Made by a program: the position numbers and the translations under genes
The notes under the pieces: model-generated
What the model saw: only the letters and a program-made list of their open reading frames with translations
Databases searched by the model: none
Told to the model about the DNA's origin: nothing
DNA from: Eubacterium barkeri
GTDB taxonomy: Bacteria; Bacillota; Clostridia; Eubacteriales; Eubacteriaceae
NCBI RefSeq assembly: GCF_900107125.1
Contig: NZ_FNOU01000027.1
Span: 1-34,860 of the forward strand
Length of the DNA stretch: 34,860 bases
Reading direction: 5' to 3'
In this document: positions 1 to 8,792 of the stretch, one piece after another
Layout: every line of letters starts with the position of its first letter
How positions within the stretch are numbered: position 1 is the first letter of the stretch

Positions 1-256
1 GGGATGGCGGTTTCGATTTTCATCAAATCAAGAAAGCTAACCGGCCTTAAACCCTATCAAAACCGAAGGTTTTGCGCACTGACGAATGAGAACTTTCCCT
101 TTGTTCGTCAGCGCCTGGGGTCCGGGGTGAATCTTTTTTATCCTCACCCTAACCGCGCTACACCACTTTGTCTACGCTCTAGGGAGTCCTGTACTGCAGG
201 GCTCCTTTTTACATTGGGGGAGATGCTGGACAAGCACTTTGCCTCCCCTTCGTCCC
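1..256 (+). ncRNA. Candidate structured RNA, possibly cut by the left edge
   Basis: No convincing gene lies here, but the stretch folds unusually well. Hairpins visible by eye on the plus strand are 58-64/68-74 (7 bp, GAA loop), 76-86/104-114 (11 bp with one mismatch), 124-130/144-150 (7 bp with one G-U), 183-191/197-205 (9 bp followed by five T) and 216-222/243-249 (7 bp). Bases 1-7 can also pair with 250-256, closing all of these into one multi-helix domain. An alternative is a structured 3' end of an upstream transcript terminating at about 211. I do not recognise the family, and hairpins of this size do occur by chance. Confidence 0.3.
183..210 (+). terminator. Rho-independent terminator
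   Basis: A 9-bp stem (GGAGTCCTG with CAGGGCTCC, one G-U) with a 5-nt loop is followed directly by TTTTT. It would end a transcript entering from the left edge, or form one helix of the candidate structured RNA. Confidence 0.6.
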
Positions 257-358
257 ACAGGACTCAGGCTGTCTGTAGATTGTGTATCAGGCATTGCTGC
301 CTTGAAGCGAAGGATACCGCCTTCCCCTAAATTCTCCTTAAACCCAGACCAGGGTTTA

Positions 359-386
359 TTCAGACTTAAACTTCCTTTGCTAAAAT
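359..386 (+). promoter_or_regulatory. Probable promoter of the LytTR gene
   Basis: TTCAGA at 359-364 and TAAAAT at 381-386 are separated by 16 nt, and an extended -10 element (TGC before TAAAAT) is present. The predicted start would be near 393, giving a leader of about 47 nt. A small hairpin (AAACCC 340-345 with GGGTTT 352-357) lies just upstream and may insulate the promoter. Confidence 0.45.
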
Positions 387-439
387 TATTAAAATCGAGC
401 TCTGCCAAAAAGCATATACAGGAAAGGTAAGTCATCGCC

Positions 440-847
440 ATGTTACAATCATTACATTTGGGACAGCCAGACGGATTGGCTTCCGAAGACGAACAAATTG
501 TCGTTGTTACCCATAAAGAACATCTTATCCATTTATTCTATTATGAGATAAAAGATATTGAGTGTATTAACCGACGGATTCACTTTCGGATTATTGATGG
601 AAAAGAATACACAACGAATCAAATACGAACTGCTTTTTCAGATTATGTCGCTCCTTTTTTAACCCATGCCGCATTTATCCAACCCCATCAATCTTTTGTG
701 GTCAATGCCAACTACGTCCGGGAGATGACTTCGGCACAAATCATTTTAAAGGATGAACGCATTATCCCCCTTTCTAAAAAACGTAAAAAGGAAGTTTATG
801 AGAAGTACTGGAATTATATGACGGAGTATCACCTGCCAATTGTATAA
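440..847 (+). CDS. LytTR-type DNA-binding protein without receiver domain
   Basis: This 135-residue protein is essentially one LytTR DNA-binding domain. It has the typical pattern of a strand near residue 20, the segment YYEIKDIECINRRIHFRI (about 34-51), the region QPHQSFVVNANYVREM (about 81-96) and the closing IPLSKKRKKEVYEKY (about 113-127). LytTR domains usually sit behind a response-regulator receiver or a membrane segment, but here there is neither, so the input signal is unknown. The AGGAAAGG ribosome site lies about 11 nt before the ATG. It is a single gene with its own likely promoter, just before the S10 operon promoter and in the same direction. The family assignment is good; target and role are unknown. 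Confidence 0.8.
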   Translation: MLQSLHLGQPDGLASEDEQIVVVTHKEHLIHLFYYEIKDIECINRRIHFRIIDGKEYTTNQIRTAFSDYVAPFLTHAAFIQPHQSFVVNANYVREMTSAQIILKDERIIPLSKKRKKEVYEKYWNYMTEYHLPIV

Positions 848-921
848 GAGACCGAAAACCTTAATAAAATCTTAAACAATATATATGTAGATAAAGAATG
901 TCTATAAAAATGAAAAAATCC

Positions 922-950
922 TTGCAGTTGCTGGGCGTTTCATTTATACT
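922..950 (+). promoter_or_regulatory. Promoter of the S10 ribosomal protein operon
   Basis: TTGCAG (922-927), a 17-nt spacer and TATACT (945-950) form a strong sigma-A promoter. The base 7 nt after the -10 is G957. The 15 bases at 943-957 are identical to those around the -10 of the first rRNA promoter at the right end of the window. The transcript would have a leader of about 212 nt before rpsJ. Confidence 0.85.
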
Positions 951-956
951 AAACAA

Positions 957-1168
957 GGTTGACTTAGAGCGATGATTTAAGAAGTTGCTGTTACTAATTC
1001 AGGTAATTCTTGAGGAGCGAGTTTTGGCCATAGAGCCAGACGAAGACCACTGGACGAGCTGTGATTGGGCAGCTTTTTTAAAGCCCAAAGGTGGAAACAC
1101 CCGGCAGGGTGTTCGGTGGCCTAAGTGCCTAAATGCTTGAATACATCTAATAGGAGGAAAATTTAGGT
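957..1168 (+). promoter_or_regulatory. S10 operon leader with a possible attenuator
   Basis: The leader contains TTTGGC/GCCAGA (1023-1028/1035-1040), a terminator-like stem AGCTG/CAGCT (1057-1061/1070-1074) running into TTTTTT, an alternative stem TTGGGC/GCCCAA (1065-1070/1083-1088) that shares bases with the terminator stem, and a 7-bp hairpin AACACCC/GGGTGTT (1096-1102/1107-1113) with a GGCA loop. The overlap suggests an either/or switch controlling read-through. L4-mediated control of the S10 leader is known in E. coli; whether this leader responds to L4 or another signal is not shown by the sequence. Confidence 0.5.
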
Positions 1169-1477
1169 ATGAGCAAACAAAAAATTAGAATCAAACTGAA
1201 GGCTTTTGATCACAAATTACTGGATCAATCCGCCGAAAGAATCGTTGAGACCGCAAAGCGGACTGGTGCGAATGTGTCTGGGCCCATCCCACTGCCTACT
1301 GACAAAGAAATCGTCACAATCCTGCGTGCTGTCCACAAGTACAAAGATTCCAGAGAACAGTTTGAAATGCGTACACACAAACGGTTAATCGATATCCTTA
1401 ATCCGACACCGAAAACCGTCGATGCGTTGATGCGCTTGAACCTGCCAGCTGGCGTTGATATCGAAATCAAGTTATAA
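1169..1477 (+). CDS. rpsJ: 30S ribosomal protein S10
   Basis: This is the small-subunit head protein, which doubles as transcription antitermination factor NusE. It has 102 residues, the normal length. The family regions [25 protein letters not shown] at the start, the loop around GPIPLPT, and HKRLIDI followed by the end GVDIEIKL are intact. TAGGAGG lies upstream of the ATG. It is the first gene of the superoperon, after the 212-nt leader. As NusE, its product would act in antitermination of the rRNA operon at the right end of this window. Confidence 0.98.
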   Translation: MSKQKIRIKLKAFDHKLLDQSAERIVETAKRTGANVSGPIPLPTDKEIVTILRAVHKYKDSREQFEMRTHKRLIDILNPTPKTVDALMRLNLPAGVDIEIKL

Positions 1478-1534
1478 GCCTGTTTGGCCACTTATTATGA
1501 TCGCTTTGCGATCCAATGATATTAGGAGGATAAA

Positions 1535-2167
1535 TTGAAAAAAGCAATTATTGGTAAGAAAATCGGTATGACCCAGATTTTCACAGAGAACGGAACAGTG
1601 ATTCCTGTTACCGTTGTTGAAGCTGGCCCCTGTACAGTTGCCCAGAAGAAAACTCTTGAAAATGATGGTTATGAAGCTGTCCAGTTTGCCTATGGTGAAA
1701 TTAAGGACAAGAACGTCAACAAACCGAAAAAGGGTCATTTTGATAAATATGGCGTTGCCTACAAACGTGTTATCCGTGAGTTCCGTTTGGATGACTGCGC
1801 TGCTTATGAACCCGGCCAGGAAGTTAAAGCTGATGTCTTTGAAGTGGGTGATAAGGTTGATGTTTCCGGTAAGTCTAAGGGTAAAGGATTTGCTGGTGTC
1901 ATCAAACGCCACGGTCAGCATAGAGGACCCATGGCCCACGGTTCCAAGTATCACAGAAGCCCCGGCTCCATGGGTGCTTCCGCTTATCCCGCTCGTGTCA
2001 TGAAGGGTAAGAAATTGCCTGGTCAGATGGGGAATAAGAATGTGACAGCCTTAAACCTGGAAATCGTCCAGATCGATGCAGAAAACAATGCACTTCTCAT
2101 CAAGGGCGCCATTCCTGGACCGAAGGGTTCGCTGGTCACTATTAAAACCAGTGTCAAAGCGAAATAG
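1535..2167 (+). CDS. rplC: 50S ribosomal protein L3
   Basis: L3 is an early assembly protein of the large subunit whose long loop reaches toward the peptidyl transferase centre. The 210-residue sequence has the starting block [15 protein letters not shown] and the central conserved loop (about residues 110-170, including [12 protein letters not shown] and GQMGNKNVT). The start codon is TTG, supported by TTAGGAGG 6 nt upstream and by the family start; no nearby ATG fits. It follows rpsJ by 57 nt. Confidence 0.98.
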   Translation: MKKAIIGKKIGMTQIFTENGTVIPVTVVEAGPCTVAQKKTLENDGYEAVQFAYGEIKDKNVNKPKKGHFDKYGVAYKRVIREFRLDDCAAYEPGQEVKADVFEVGDKVDVSGKSKGKGFAGVIKRHGQHRGPMAHGSKYHRSPGSMGASAYPARVMKGKKLPGQMGNKNVTALNLEIVQIDAENNALLIKGAIPGPKGSLVTIKTSVKAK

Positions 2168-2190
2168 TCTGAGCGAAAGGAGAAATAGAA

Positions 2191-2811
2191 ATGCCTAAAA
2201 TGGACATTATCGATATTAAAGGAAACGTCGTTGGCGATGTCGAACTGAGCGAACGTGTTTTCGGAATTGAACCCAATGAACCAGTGGTGCATCAAGTTGT
2301 TGTCGCACAGCTGGCCAATAAACGCCAAGGAACAAAAAGTGCCAAAACCCGTGCAGAAGTACGTGGGGGTGGCCGCAAGCCTTGGAGACAAAAAGGAACC
2401 GGGCGTGCCCGTGCTGGTACAAGCCGTTCTCCATTATGGAGTGGCGGTGGTGTCATCTTTGCACCAAAATCCCGGGATTACAGCCAGAAGGTTAACAAAA
2501 AAGTGCGTAACCTGGCCATGCGTTCAGTATTTTCTGCAAAAGTGCAGGAAAATGAACTCCGCATTGTCGATGCCCTTGCATTAGAAGCACCGAAGACCAA
2601 GGAAATGGCGGCGGTTTTAGAAGCCATAAATGCGCCTAAAGCATTGGTGGTCACCGCAGACATGGATGAAGCAGTCATCCGCTCTGCAAACAATATCCCC
2701 AAGGTCGCCACAGCAACCGTCGCTGAACTCAATGTTTACGACATGCTGAAATACGATATCTTGGTACTGACCAAGGACGCCCTTGATAAAATTGAGGAGG
2801 TATATGCATAA
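2191..2811 (+). CDS. rplD: 50S ribosomal protein L4
   Basis: L4 lines the peptide exit tunnel and in E. coli also represses its own S10 operon. This copy has 206 residues. The tunnel loop is recognisable at about residues 45-95 ([20 protein letters not shown], then [13 protein letters not shown]). AAAGGAG precedes the ATG. The stop codon overlaps the start of rplW by one base (TAATG), which suggests translational coupling. It is a candidate autoregulator of the leader at 957-1168, by analogy only. Confidence 0.98.
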   Translation: MPKMDIIDIKGNVVGDVELSERVFGIEPNEPVVHQVVVAQLANKRQGTKSAKTRAEVRGGGRKPWRQKGTGRARAGTSRSPLWSGGGVIFAPKSRDYSQKVNKKVRNLAMRSVFSAKVQENELRIVDALALEAPKTKEMAAVLEAINAPKALVVTADMDEAVIRSANNIPKVATATVAELNVYDMLKYDILVLTKDALDKIEEVYA

Positions 2812-3101
2812 TGAAGGATCCTCGCGATATCATCATCCGTCCCATCATCTCCGAACGGACGATGGATGACAGTGAACAGAACAAATACACCTTCGAAGTG
2901 GCAAAGACTGCCAATAAAATCGAAATCAAGAATGCCGTAGAAGCCATCTTCGATGTTACCGTCGAAAAGGTTTATACCATGAATATGAACGGCAAGGTTA
3001 AACGACGGGGCAGAACAGAAGGCCGTCGCCCAAACTGGAAAAAAGCGATTGTTAAACTCACCGCTGGCAGTAAGGGAATCGAGTTCTTTGAAGGTGTCTA
3101 A
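2811..3101 (+). CDS. rplW: 50S ribosomal protein L23
   Basis: L23 sits at the exit of the peptide tunnel and is the docking site for trigger factor and the signal recognition particle. The 96 residues include the family start [15 protein letters not shown], the segment [19 protein letters not shown], and [13 protein letters not shown] near the end. GAGGAGG lies inside the end of rplD, and the start overlaps the rplD stop by one base. Confidence 0.98.
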   Translation: MKDPRDIIIRPIISERTMDDSEQNKYTFEVAKTANKIEIKNAVEAIFDVTVEKVYTMNMNGKVKRRGRTEGRRPNWKKAIVKLTAGSKGIEFFEGV

Positions 3102-3145
3102 ACACACGACCCGATAAGCAGAATGAAAATGGAGGTTTGCGAATA

Positions 3146-3979
3146 ATGGGTATTAAAAAATATAAACCAACGTCACCCGGACGCCGTAATATGAGCGTCA
3201 ACACCTTTGAGGAGGTGACGAAGAAGGAGCCAGAAAAGTCTCTGTTAGCTCCCCTTAAATCGAAAGCTGGCCGTAATGTTTACGGTCGGATCACCGTCCG
3301 TCACCAGGGTGGTGGAGCAAAGCGTAAATACCGTATCATCGACTTTAAGCGTAACAAAGATGGTGTACCTGGCAAAGTAGCGGGTATTGAGTACGATCCA
3401 AATCGTAGCGCCAATATCGCACTGATCAACTACGCAGATGGTGAAAAACGGTATATCTTAGCTCCCCTGAAGCTTAAAGTTGGTGATACCATTGTGTCTG
3501 GTAAAGAAGCCGATATTACCATCGGAAACTGTTTGCCACTGGCGTTTATCCCCGTTGGTACCTTGGTGCATAATGTGGAATTAAAGGCTGGCAAAGGCGG
3601 CCAGATGGTTCGCTCCGCAGGTGCCTCGGCACAGCTCATGGCTAAGGAAGGCAACTATGCCACCTTACGTCTGCCTTCCGGTGAAATGCGTCAGGTCCGT
3701 ATGGAATGCCGCGCAACCATTGGAACCGTCGGCAATCTGGATCACCAGAATGTCCGTATTGGTAAAGCTGGCCGTAAACGCCATATGGGTATCCGCCCAA
3801 CCGTCAGAGGGTCCGTCATGAATCCGAACGACCATCCCCATGGTGGTGGTGAAGGTCGTGCGCCCATTGGTCGTCCCGGTCCTGTGACACCTTGGGGTAA
3901 ACCGGCTCTGGGTTACAAGACACGTAAGAAGCATAAGGCATCCGATAAACTTATCGTAAGACGCCGGAACGCGAAATAG
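3146..3979 (+). CDS. rplB: 50S ribosomal protein L2
   Basis: L2 is a core protein of the large subunit, needed for subunit joining and peptidyl transferase activity. The 277 residues match the family length. The start [13 protein letters not shown], the middle [17 protein letters not shown] and the near-universal C-terminal [20 protein letters not shown] are all present. I chose the ATG at 3146 because GGAGG (3131-3135) sits 10 nt before it; an in-frame TTG at 3137 is only 1 nt from that ribosome site and is not credible. Confidence 0.97.
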   Translation: MGIKKYKPTSPGRRNMSVNTFEEVTKKEPEKSLLAPLKSKAGRNVYGRITVRHQGGGAKRKYRIIDFKRNKDGVPGKVAGIEYDPNRSANIALINYADGEKRYILAPLKLKVGDTIVSGKEADITIGNCLPLAFIPVGTLVHNVELKAGKGGQMVRSAGASAQLMAKEGNYATLRLPSGEMRQVRMECRATIGTVGNLDHQNVRIGKAGRKRHMGIRPTVRGSVMNPNDHPHGGGEGRAPIGRPGPVTPWGKPALGYKTRKKHKASDKLIVRRRNAK

Positions 3980-3994
3980 TAGGAGGGTGAACGA

Positions 3995-4273
3995 ATGAGT
4001 CGATCCGTAAAAAAAGGACCTTTTGTTGAAGAAAGACTTTTAAAACGAGTAGAAGTAATGAACGAAAAGGGAGAAAAACAAGTTTTAAAGACTTGGTCGA
4101 GAAGCTCGACAATTTTCCCACAGTTTGTCGGACATACCATTGCCGTCCATGACGGCAGAAAACACGTGCCGGTATATTGCACAGAAGATATGGTCGGCCA
4201 TAAGCTCGGTGAATTCGCACCGACCCGGACTTTCCGTGGTCACGCAGGCGAAAAGAAGTCGAAGCTTAAGTAA
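3995..4273 (+). CDS. rpsS: 30S ribosomal protein S19
   Basis: S19 lies in the head of the small subunit near the A-site tRNA and pairs with S13. The 92-residue sequence carries the family start [15 protein letters not shown], the core [22 protein letters not shown] and the tail around [18 protein letters not shown] precedes the ATG, 15 nt after the rplB stop. Confidence 0.98.
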   Translation: MSRSVKKGPFVEERLLKRVEVMNEKGEKQVLKTWSRSSTIFPQFVGHTIAVHDGRKHVPVYCTEDMVGHKLGEFAPTRTFRGHAGEKKSKLK

Positions 4274-4295
4274 GTAGCCAAAAGGAGGATACAAA

Positions 4296-4631
4296 ATGGA
4301 ATCAAGAGCAACAGCAAAATACATCCGTGTCTCGTCCAGAAAGGCTAAATTAGTTGCTGACCTTATCAGAGGCAAAAGTATTGGCGAAGCCCTAAGTATT
4401 TTAGCCCTGACACCAAACAAGGCAGCAAAGGTCATCGAAAAGGTGGTCTTATCAGCCCTGGCGAACGCAGAGAATAACCACAATATGAATCCAGATGCAT
4501 TGTATATCGATCAGATTTATGCAAATCAGGGTCCAACACTGAAACGATATAAGGCTGGTCCGCAGGGTCGTGCTTTTCCCATTAAGAAGAGAACTTCCCA
4601 CATCACGGCAGTGCTTAAAGAACAGGAATAG
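4296..4631 (+). CDS. rplV: 50S ribosomal protein L22
   Basis: L22 spans the large subunit and its beta-hairpin narrows the exit tunnel together with L4. The 111 residues show the start RATAKYIRVSSRKAKLVADLIRGK, the helix region KAAKVIEKVVLSALANAENN and the hairpin-tip segment GPTLKRYKAGPQGRAFPIKKR. AAAGGAGG is well placed 8 nt from the ATG. Confidence 0.98.
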   Translation: MESRATAKYIRVSSRKAKLVADLIRGKSIGEALSILALTPNKAAKVIEKVVLSALANAENNHNMNPDALYIDQIYANQGPTLKRYKAGPQGRAFPIKKRTSHITAVLKEQE

Positions 4632-4644
4632 GGGGTACGCTTAA

Positions 4645-5355
4645 TTGGGTCAGAAAGTTAACGCACACGGCTTGCGCGTCGGTGTCATTAAAGACTGGAA
4701 CGCAAAGTGGTACGCAAATGATAAAGATTTCGCGGATAACTTGATTGAAGATAGCAAAGTCCGCGGTTATATTAAGAAGAGCCAGTTCCAAGCTGGTATT
4801 TCCAAAATTGTTATCGAACGTTTTGGCAACAAGGTGAAGATCCATATCTACACCGCAAAACCGGGGATGATTATTGGAAAAGGCGGCGCAGGCATTGAAG
4901 CGCTGCGTATGGAACTTGAAAAAATGACTGGGAAGACCGTCTTCATCAATATCGTTGAAGTTAAGAACGTCGATTTAGATGCACAGCTGATCGCAGAAAA
5001 TATCGCTGGGCAACTGGAACGTCGGATTTCCTTCAGACGTGCCATGAAGCAGGCCATGCAACGCACCATGCGTGCAGGAGCAAAGGGGATTAAAACCGCC
5101 GTTGCCGGCCGTCTCAATGGTGCTGAAATGGCGAGAAAAGAACATTATGCCCAGGGCAACGTACCCATGCAGACATTAAGAGCAGATATTTCCTATGGTT
5201 TCGCTGAAGCGGATACCACTTATGGTAAGCTCGGAATAAAAGTCTGGGTCAATAAGGGAGAAATCCTAACCGGCCGCGAAGACATCCTCGCTACCACCGC
5301 ACAGGAAGACGATAAGAAGAAAAATCGTCGAAAAGCTCCTAAGAAAGACGCATAG
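4645..5355 (+). CDS. rpsC: 30S ribosomal protein S3
   Basis: S3 lines the mRNA entry channel and contributes helicase activity. The 236 residues begin [17 protein letters not shown], contain a type II KH domain with the signature [14 protein letters not shown] (about residues 74-87), and continue with the C-terminal domain ([22 protein letters not shown] and beyond). The start is TTG, matching the family start exactly; AGGGGG lies upstream. The charged tail ([15 protein letters not shown]) is a variable extension common in Firmicutes. Confidence 0.97.
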   Translation: MGQKVNAHGLRVGVIKDWNAKWYANDKDFADNLIEDSKVRGYIKKSQFQAGISKIVIERFGNKVKIHIYTAKPGMIIGKGGAGIEALRMELEKMTGKTVFINIVEVKNVDLDAQLIAENIAGQLERRISFRRAMKQAMQRTMRAGAKGIKTAVAGRLNGAEMARKEHYAQGNVPMQTLRADISYGFAEADTTYGKLGIKVWVNKGEILTGREDILATTAQEDDKKKNRRKAPKKDA

Positions 5356-5372
5356 TAAAGGAGGACGATCAG

Positions 5373-5801
5373 ATGTTAATGCCTAAGCGCGTAAAACGCA
5401 GAAGAGTACATAGAGGCCGCATGAAGGGTAAAGCCACCCGCGGCAACACGATCACTTACGGTGATTACGCTATCCAGGCCCTTGAACCGGCATGGATTAC
5501 ATCCAACCAGATTGAAGCAGCCCGTGTCGCCATGACACGGTACATCAAACGTGGTGGTAAGGTTTGGATCAAAATTTTCCCAGACAAGCCAGTGACTGCA
5601 AAACCGGCTGAAACCCGTATGGGTTCCGGTAAAGGTTCTCCAGAATACTGGGTGGCAGTGGTCAAACCAGGCCGTGTCATGTTCGAACTTGCTGGCGTCG
5701 ATGAAGCAACCGCTCGGGAAGCCATGCGTCTTGCTCAACACAAACTGCCGATTAAAACGAAGTTCATCACTCGGGCAGACCAGGAAGAAATGGGTGAATA
5801 A
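5373..5801 (+). CDS. rplP: 50S ribosomal protein L16
   Basis: L16 organises the A-site region of the large subunit and 5S rRNA contacts. The 142-residue sequence carries the basic start [25 protein letters not shown], the long conserved segment [20 protein letters not shown] and [26 protein letters not shown] lies upstream; the first ATG (5373) fits better than the second one at 5379. Confidence 0.98.
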   Translation: MLMPKRVKRRRVHRGRMKGKATRGNTITYGDYAIQALEPAWITSNQIEAARVAMTRYIKRGGKVWIKIFPDKPVTAKPAETRMGSGKGSPEYWVAVVKPGRVMFELAGVDEATAREAMRLAQHKLPIKTKFITRADQEEMGE

Positions 5802-5803
5802 GC

Positions 5804-5998
5804 ATGAAGATTAAAGAATTAAGAGAATTACAAACCAATGAATTAGAGACCAAGCTGGGCGATTTGAAGGAAGAGCTCTTCAACCTGCGCTTCCAGCACG
5901 CGACCGGACAGCTTGAAAATCCAATGCGAATCCGGGAAGTCAAGAAAACATACGCCCGTATCAAGACGATTCTGACTGAACGTGAAAAACAGGCGTAA
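5804..5998 (+). CDS. rpmC: 50S ribosomal protein L29
   Basis: L29 is a small two-helix protein beside the tunnel exit, neighbouring L23. The 64 residues contain the hallmark [21 protein letters not shown] followed by a second helix with [15 protein letters not shown]. It starts 2 nt after the rplP stop; its ribosome site lies inside the end of rplP (GGAAGAAATGGGTG), consistent with coupling. Confidence 0.97.
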   Translation: MKIKELRELQTNELETKLGDLKEELFNLRFQHATGQLENPMRIREVKKTYARIKTILTEREKQA

Positions 5999-6015
5999 CG
6001 AAGGAGGATTAGCTG

Positions 6016-6270
6016 ATGGAACGTAATGAAAGAAAGACACGTATCGGCACTGTCGTCTCTGACAAAATGGATAAAACCATTGTCGTGGCGGTTGAAACAT
6101 TCGTTAAACATCCGATTTACAGCAAACGTGTTAAAAATACAGTTAAATTTAAAGCTCACGATGAATTAAACCAATGTGGTATTGGCGATAAGGTTAAGAT
6201 CATGGAAACTAGACCTTTGAGCAAGAATAAGCACTGGCGTTTAGTGGAAATCGTGGAAAAAGCTTTATAG
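6016..6270 (+). CDS. rpsQ: 30S ribosomal protein S17
   Basis: S17 is an OB-fold protein that binds 16S rRNA early in assembly. The 84 residues include [38 protein letters not shown] and the signature [30 protein letters not shown] is 8 nt from the ATG. Confidence 0.98.
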   Translation: MERNERKTRIGTVVSDKMDKTIVVAVETFVKHPIYSKRVKNTVKFKAHDELNQCGIGDKVKIMETRPLSKNKHWRLVEIVEKAL

Positions 6271-6298
6271 GCTGCTTTGCGAAAAGGAGGTATTTCGC

Positions 6299-6667
6299 GT
6301 GATTCAACAGGAAACTAGATTAAAAGTTGCTGACAACACCGGTGCAAAGGAACTCCTGTGCATTCGTGTCCTCGGTGGCTCAGGCAGAAGATATGCCAAT
6401 ATCGGTGACATCATCGTCTGTTCTGTCAAGAGCGCGGCTCCTGGTGGCGATGTCAAGAAAGGCGATGTCGTAAAAGCAGTAGTCGTTCGTACCAAACGTG
6501 GTGTCCGTCGTGACGATGGTAGTTATATCAAATTTGATCAAAACGCTGCTGTTTTGATTAAAGAAGATAAGAACCCGCAAGGGACCCGTATCTTCGGACC
6601 CGTTGCAAGAGAGTTAAGAGATAAGAAATTTATGAAAATTGTATCTTTGGCTCCAGAAGTACTTTAA
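6299..6667 (+). CDS. rplN: 50S ribosomal protein L14
   Basis: L14 lies on the subunit interface and takes part in bridges with 16S rRNA. The 122 residues are full length: start [26 protein letters not shown], centre [31 protein letters not shown], and end [28 protein letters not shown]. It uses a GTG start, as the family start and the well-placed AAAAGGAGG indicate. It is conventionally the first gene of the spc operon, but no promoter stands out in the 28 nt before it. Confidence 0.98.
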   Translation: MIQQETRLKVADNTGAKELLCIRVLGGSGRRYANIGDIIVCSVKSAAPGGDVKKGDVVKAVVVRTKRGVRRDDGSYIKFDQNAAVLIKEDKNPQGTRIFGPVARELRDKKFMKIVSLAPEVL

Positions 6668-6679
6668 TGAGGTGACCAA

Positions 6680-7006
6680 ATGGCGAATAAGATGCATGTA
6701 AAAAAAGGTGATATCGTCCAGGTGATTTCTGGAAAAGATAAAGGAAAGACCGGCGCTGTGCTGGAAGCTTTCCCTGGTGAAGGTAAAGTGACCGTTGAAG
6801 GTGCGAACATCATCACCAGACATAAAAAACCCTCCGCTGCAATGCAACAAGGCGGCATTATCAAAGAAGAAGGCAAAATCGATGCATCCAACGTCCTTCT
6901 AATGTGTGATAAATGCGGCCGGGGTGTACGCACCGGTGTTAAGATCGAAGAAGACGGCTCTAAAGTCCGCGTCTGCAAGAAATGCGGCGCTGTACTGGAT
7001 AACTAA
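6680..7006 (+). CDS. rplX: 50S ribosomal protein L24, cysteine-rich (zinc-ribbon-like) form
   Basis: L24 is an assembly initiator that binds 23S rRNA through an N-terminal KOW domain (about residues 5-35: [20 protein letters not shown]). The 108-residue copy has a second half with two CxxC pairs (CDKCG near residue 75 and CKKCG near 99), so it probably binds zinc; E. coli and B. subtilis L24 lack these cysteines. The ribosome site GAGGTG lies within 12 nt after the rplN stop. The assignment is secure; zinc binding is inferred. Confidence 0.96.
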   Translation: MANKMHVKKGDIVQVISGKDKGKTGAVLEAFPGEGKVTVEGANIITRHKKPSAAMQQGGIIKEEGKIDASNVLLMCDKCGRGVRTGVKIEEDGSKVRVCKKCGAVLDN

Positions 7007-7026
7007 ACCAGGGAAGGAGGACAATA

Positions 7027-7566
7027 ATGACAAGAATGCAGGAAAGATATCTGAATGTCGCTGTTCCGGCGCTTCAAGAAAAATTCCAATATAAGAATGT
7101 TATGGAAGTGCCTAAGCTGGTGAAGGTTGTCATCAACATGGGACTTGGTGATTGCAAGGACAACTCCAAAGCTTTGGAAGCAGCCGTTGGCGATATGGCC
7201 ATCATTGCTGGCCAAAAGCCTGTCATCATCAAGGCGCGTAAATCCGTTGCTAACTTTAAGGTCCGTGAAGGCCAGAATGTTGGTGCAAAAGTAACCCTGA
7301 GAAGTGATCGCATGAATGAATTCTGTGACAAACTTTTCAACATTGCGCTGCCTCGCGTGCGTGACTTCCGTGGCTTATCCAACACGGCTTTTGATGGTCG
7401 TGGAAACTATGCCTTCGGGATTAAAGAACAGCTCATCTTCCCGGAAATCGACTACGATAAGGTCGAACAAATCCGTGGGATGGACATCATGTTCGTCACA
7501 ACTGCAAAAACTGACGAAGAAGCCCACGAGCTGCTTGCTCAACTGGGATTACCGTTCGCAAGATAG
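7027..7566 (+). CDS. rplE: 50S ribosomal protein L5
   Basis: L5 binds 5S rRNA and contacts P-site tRNA. The 179 residues show [21 protein letters not shown], the segment [37 protein letters not shown], and the C-terminal [29 protein letters not shown] is 7 nt from the ATG. Confidence 0.98.
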   Translation: MTRMQERYLNVAVPALQEKFQYKNVMEVPKLVKVVINMGLGDCKDNSKALEAAVGDMAIIAGQKPVIIKARKSVANFKVREGQNVGAKVTLRSDRMNEFCDKLFNIALPRVRDFRGLSNTAFDGRGNYAFGIKEQLIFPEIDYDKVEQIRGMDIMFVTTAKTDEEAHELLAQLGLPFAR

Positions 7567-7577
7567 GAGGCGTACCC

Positions 7578-7763
7578 ATGGCAAAGAAAGCAATGAAGGA
7601 AAAACAGCAGAAAAAGCAGAAATATTCCACTCGTGAATATAACCGCTGCAGAATTTGTGGCAGACCACACGCCTATCTGAGAAAATTCGGTATTTGCAGA
7701 ATTTGTTTCAGAGAAATGGCCTACAAGGGAGAAATCCCTGGTGTGCGTAAAGCCAGCTGGTAA
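7578..7763 (+). CDS. rpsZ: 30S ribosomal protein S14, zinc-binding type Z
   Basis: This is the short, zinc-binding form of S14 (61 residues), which sits in the head of the small subunit. The two CxxC pairs in [20 protein letters not shown] (about residues 24-43) are intact, and the end [16 protein letters not shown] type is seen as [19 protein letters not shown] lies upstream, 11 nt after the rplE stop. The longer zinc-free form is not present in this window. Confidence 0.97.
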   Translation: MAKKAMKEKQQKKQKYSTREYNRCRICGRPHAYLRKFGICRICFREMAYKGEIPGVRKASW

Positions 7764-7802
7764 ATTCTATTTAGAGTATCTAATAAAAAGGAGGGACTTA
7801 GC

Positions 7803-8201
7803 ATGACAATGACTGATCCAATCGCAGATATGCTGACGAGAATCAGAAACGCAAACAATGCAGGTCATAAAGCAGTCGAAATACCAGCTTCCAAAGAAAA
7901 AAAGGCCATTGCCGAAATTCTGTTGGAAGAAGGATATATTAAAAAAGTTGAATACATCGACGATGACAAACAGGGAATGATCAAGGTCGCCTTGAAATAC
8001 GGTGAAGACAAAAGCCGGGTCATCGCGGGGATCAAGCGAATTTCCAAACCTGGTCTGCGTGTCTATGTAAACAAGGATGAAATTCCAAAGGTTTTAAATG
8101 GTCTGGGTGTGGCAATTATTTCCACATCAAAGGGTGTTTTAACCGATAAAGAAGCCAGAAGAGCCGGTATCGGCGGCGAAGTTATCTGCTACGTTTGGTA
8201 G
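7803..8201 (+). CDS. rpsH: 30S ribosomal protein S8
   Basis: S8 is a primary binder of 16S rRNA and in E. coli represses the spc operon. The 132 residues start [17 protein letters not shown], include [40 protein letters not shown], and the signature end [34 protein letters not shown] precedes the ATG. The gap to rpsZ (39 nt) is short and shows no clear regulatory fold. Confidence 0.98.
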   Translation: MTMTDPIADMLTRIRNANNAGHKAVEIPASKEKKAIAEILLEEGYIKKVEYIDDDKQGMIKVALKYGEDKSRVIAGIKRISKPGLRVYVNKDEIPKVLNGLGVAIISTSKGVLTDKEARRAGIGGEVICYVW

Positions 8202-8222
8202 TAAAGCAGGAGGAATGCAAGA

Positions 8223-8753
8223 ATGTCTAGAGTAGGAAACGCTCCGGTTGCAATTCCCGCTGGTGTGGAGGTCAAATTAGACGGTCACATCATCACAGTC
8301 AAGGGCCCTAAGGGTGAATTGACAAGGGCTTTACATCCGGATATGATTATAGAAGTAGGCGACCAGGTCGTCGTAAAGAGACCGTCTGAAAGCAAGAATC
8401 ATAAATCCCTTCATGGGTTAACCCGTGCACTCATCAACAACATGGTGACCGGCGTCCATGATGGCTTCCAGAAAGTCCTTGAAATCAGCGGTGTCGGTTA
8501 CCGTGCAGAAAAGAAGGGGAAGAACCTGGTGATGAACCTTGGTTACTCCCATCCTGTGGAAATGGAAGATCCCGAAGGGGTCGAAACCGTATGCGAAACC
8601 CAGAACAAAGTTATTGTTAAAGGGATCAGCAAGGAAGCGGTTGGTGCCCACGCTGCCAACATCCGCGCTAAAAGACCACCGGAACCTTACAAGGGACATG
8701 GTGTCAAGTATGCCGATGAACACATTAGACGTAAAGTCGGTAAGACTGGTTAA
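8223..8753 (+). CDS. rplF: 50S ribosomal protein L6
   Basis: L6 lies near the factor-binding site of the large subunit and consists of two similar domains. The 176 residues begin [20 protein letters not shown] and contain [16 protein letters not shown] sequence, [24 protein letters not shown], and the C-terminal signature [26 protein letters not shown] precedes the ATG. Confidence 0.98.
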   Translation: MSRVGNAPVAIPAGVEVKLDGHIITVKGPKGELTRALHPDMIIEVGDQVVVKRPSESKNHKSLHGLTRALINNMVTGVHDGFQKVLEISGVGYRAEKKGKNLVMNLGYSHPVEMEDPEGVETVCETQNKVIVKGISKEAVGAHAANIRAKRPPEPYKGHGVKYADEHIRRKVGKTG

Positions 8754-8792
8754 TGACAACCATGCCTAACAGGTAGGAGAAAGGAACTTACC

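Noticed and set aside
1..256. Possible tmRNA (start resembles GGTTTCGA, end resembles CTCCCC-CGTCCCAC)
   Set aside because: No tag reading frame or CCA end is visible, a T-tract terminator lies inside, and the T-arm loop would be 20 nt, so the resemblance looks accidental.
4..441. Open frames 4-330 (+) and 172-441 (-)
   Set aside because: They lie across hairpins and a terminator, have no ribosome sites, and their sequences lack any family pattern.
3137..3145. TTG start of rplB
   Set aside because: It is 1 nt from the ribosome site, while ATG 3146 is at normal distance and matches the family start.
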